From an uncultured Micavibrio sp. (lineage in GTDB: Bacteria; Pseudomonadota; Alphaproteobacteria; Micavibrionales; UBA1664): 15,413 nt of DNA. The notes below the pieces were generated by a model. The model saw nothing but the letters and a program-made list of their open reading frames with translations. It searched no databases and was not told the origin of the DNA. This document shows positions 14,149-15,413 of this stretch, in pieces. The position numbers and the translations under genes are program-made. Where the stretch lies: positions 1-15,413 of the forward strand of contig CALBME010000204.1 in the NCBI GenBank assembly GCA_937896295.1, in the 5' to 3' direction. The stretch's first letter is position 1; each line of letters opens with the position of its first letter.

Positions 14149-15413
14149 TTAGAGGATTTCAGTACCCTGATCGAGCAAGGCGCCGTCCAGAATGGCACCT
14201 TCGAAGATCGCGCCCTCAAGCTTTGCACCGGTCAGATCTGCCTTGCGCAGGTCGGCACCCGAAAAATCGGCATAGCACAGATCGGCGTTGGTCAGGCGTA
14301 CACCCGCCATCTTGGAATTGCGCATGATGGAGTAACGCAAGGTCGCCCCCATCATCATCACCGGCTGGATACGCTTGACCTGGCCGTTGGTGTCTGAGAA
14401 CAGCAGCGGCGAGAGGTTGGCACCCGAAAAATCGCAACGGCTCAGGCGTGCATCCTTAAAGGACGATCCGCGCACATCCGCATTCACGAACAGGCAGTCG
14501 CGGAAGTCGGATTCGTCGAAAATCGACGACTGCATCTCGGTGCCTGAGAAATTCTGGTTAAGGAAGTTTGCGCCGATCGCCTTCATGGCGGTCAGCGAGT
14601 ACTTGGACAGGTCTTCCAGTTCGCGCAGGTCGAAGCCGGAGAGATCCAGCTGCGTACCTTCGGAGCCGCGGCTTTTCACCCATGCGACGTGTTCGCGAAG
14701 AAGTTCGTCCAGCGGGCGTTCGAGGTTCGAAACTTCGTCGCCGGTGGCTTTTTCGGTGATGGCGCCGGTAAGATCGGCGCCAGCCGTTTCGACCATCGCC
14801 ATCGAGGTTTTTTCGAGAATGGCGTTGCGCATGTTCGAACCACGCAGGTCGGTGCCCGACAGGTCGGAGTGCGAAAGGTTCGCGCCTTCAAGATTGGCAT
14901 TGCGGAAGTCGGCGCCCTGAATGCGCACGTTCGAAAGATCGGCGTCCGAAAAGTCGGCGGAGCCTGCGCGAACGCCAGACAGGTTGGTTTCCATCATGCG
15001 CGCGCCGGTAAAGACGGTCTTCGCGATGGGTGCGTTGTGGCCGTCGCGGCGGACGCGATCGGCGAGATAGCCTTCCTGGCCTTTTTCCATGATCTTGCCT
15101 TCACGCAAGTCAGCGGATTTCAGGTCGGCGCCCGAGAGGTTGGCACCGGCGACGAAGGCGCCGCGGACCCCGCTGTAGCTGACGCCGGCGACCGACGGGT
15201 ACGAGTACAGCTGCTGGCCGACCACCCCGGACTCGACCTCGAAGCCGCGGCGGAACAGCTGGGCCGAGCCGGCCTTGGTGAAGTAGATCCAGCCGCGGTC
15301 GTAGAACAGGCTGGTGAGGAGCGGGACGTCGCCGTTGTGATGGAGCGTCAGCGCGCCGGGCAGCAAGGTTTCAAGACCCACGGCGCCGAACGCGGCTTCC
15401 TCGTAGGGCAAGC
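14149..15413 (-). CDS. Pentapeptide-repeat protein, 5' end open and joined to a pyrC-like piece
   Basis: The frame is open to the right edge, so the start is outside the window; 421 codons are visible. From about residue 82 the chain consists of A(D/N)LXX-type pentapeptides, which fold as a right-handed square beta helix: a first block (about 82-218, e.g. GANLSGADLKSADLREGK, GADFRNANLEGANLSHSD), a charged spacer (about 219-252, HVAWVKSRGSEG), a second block (about 254-340) and a third (about 352-412, TNADLCYADFSGADLRKADL). Such proteins are often structural or protein-binding; no catalytic domain is seen. The first 33 residues do not belong to this fold and read like dihydroorotase. Residues about 35-80 (FYDRGWIYFTKAGSAQLFRR) are not recognised. 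Whether this is one natural protein or a join is treated in the findings. Confidence 0.75.
   Translation of the reverse strand, partial: LPYEEAAFGAVGLETLLPGALTLHHNGDVPLLTSLFYDRGWIYFTKAGSAQLFRRGFEVESGVVGQQLYSYPSVAGVSYSGVRGAFVAGANLSGADLKSADLREGKIMEKGQEGYLADRVRRDGHNAPIAKTVFTGARMMETNLSGVRAGSADFSDADLSNVRIQGADFRNANLEGANLSHSDLSGTDLRGSNMRNAILEKTSMAMVETAGADLTGAITEKATGDEVSNLERPLDELLREHVAWVKSRGSEGTQLDLSGFDLRELEDLSKYSLTAMKAIGANFLNQNFSGTEMQSSIFDESDFRDCLFVNADVRGSSFKDARLSRCDFSGANLSPLLFSDTNGQVKRIQPVMMMGATLRYSIMRNSKMAGVRLTNADLCYADFSGADLRKADLTGAKLEGAIFEGAILDGALLDQGTEIL
15311..15413 (-). other. Dihydroorotase-like fragment at the window edge
   Basis: The first 33 visible codons of the open frame read LPYEEAAFGAVGLETLLPGA then LTLHHNGDVPLLT. 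This closely follows the region of class I dihydroorotase (PyrC/PyrX) near its C-terminal third, where GAVGLETLLP, a following HNG and a Leu-rich helix are typical. After PLLT the expected continuation (an Asn-Pro-Ala helix and GLPxGRLAxGxxAD) is missing and an unrelated sequence follows in frame. Assignment is from motif memory over a short stretch. It may be a fusion, a gene remnant or an assembly join. Confidence 0.6.

Noticed and set aside
14149..15150. Direct DNA repeats in the pentapeptide gene as a repeat array or CRISPR-like element
   Set aside because: The periodicity of 15 bases reflects five-residue protein repeats in one open frame; units are too diverged and have no spacers.

Overview
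The window looks like an alphaproteobacterial chromosome segment of moderately high GC. Supporting signs are an ATP12-type F1-ATPase chaperone, the degP-rarA-crcB-rluC-atp12 gene order known from alphaproteobacteria, a MutL with the DQHA endonuclease motif, and a split Suf/Isc-like iron-sulfur locus. The composition would fit a Rhodospirillales- or Micavibrio-like lineage, but the genus cannot be fixed from sequence alone. Genes are tightly packed. The longest gap is the divergent region 3977-4107, and no gene-free stretch exceeds 300 bases. I found no tRNA, rRNA, IS element or CRISPR array.

Layout: (1) 1-2764, plus strand: the tail of gluQ (glutamyl-Q tRNA(Asp) synthetase), then an 845-residue membrane hybrid histidine kinase with HisKA, HATPase, receiver and HPt domains. 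(2) 2777-3976, minus strand: a small unknown protein with a strong terminator, and an alpha/beta hydrolase that has Ala at the nucleophile position. (3) 4108-6170, plus strand: an IscR-like Rrf2 regulator missing most cluster ligands, a NifS/IscS-like cysteine desulfurase whose ATG directly abuts a terminator hairpin, and an adrenodoxin-type [2Fe-2S] ferredoxin. Together they form a small iron-sulfur locus without iscU, iscA, hscBA or sufBCD. (4) 6201-11784, plus strand: a periplasmic Do protease, then rarA-crcB-rluC, a membrane protein with six cysteines in its soluble domain, and atp12. (5) 11765-14084, minus strand: mutL followed one base later by a DUF4870-like membrane protein, which converges on and overlaps atp12. 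(6) 14149-15413, minus strand: a pentapeptide-repeat protein whose open frame runs off the window and begins in a fragment that reads like the C-terminal part of dihydroorotase.

Most genes are housekeeping: tRNA modification, Fe-S biogenesis, envelope proteolysis, replication-fork rescue, fluoride export, rRNA modification, ATP synthase assembly and mismatch repair. I do not see a defence island or a mobile system. The points most worth a second look are the dihydroorotase/pentapeptide junction with its block of G/C-only third positions, the IscR-like protein without its usual ligands, the hairpin against the desulfurase start codon, and the hydrolase with a substituted nucleophile.
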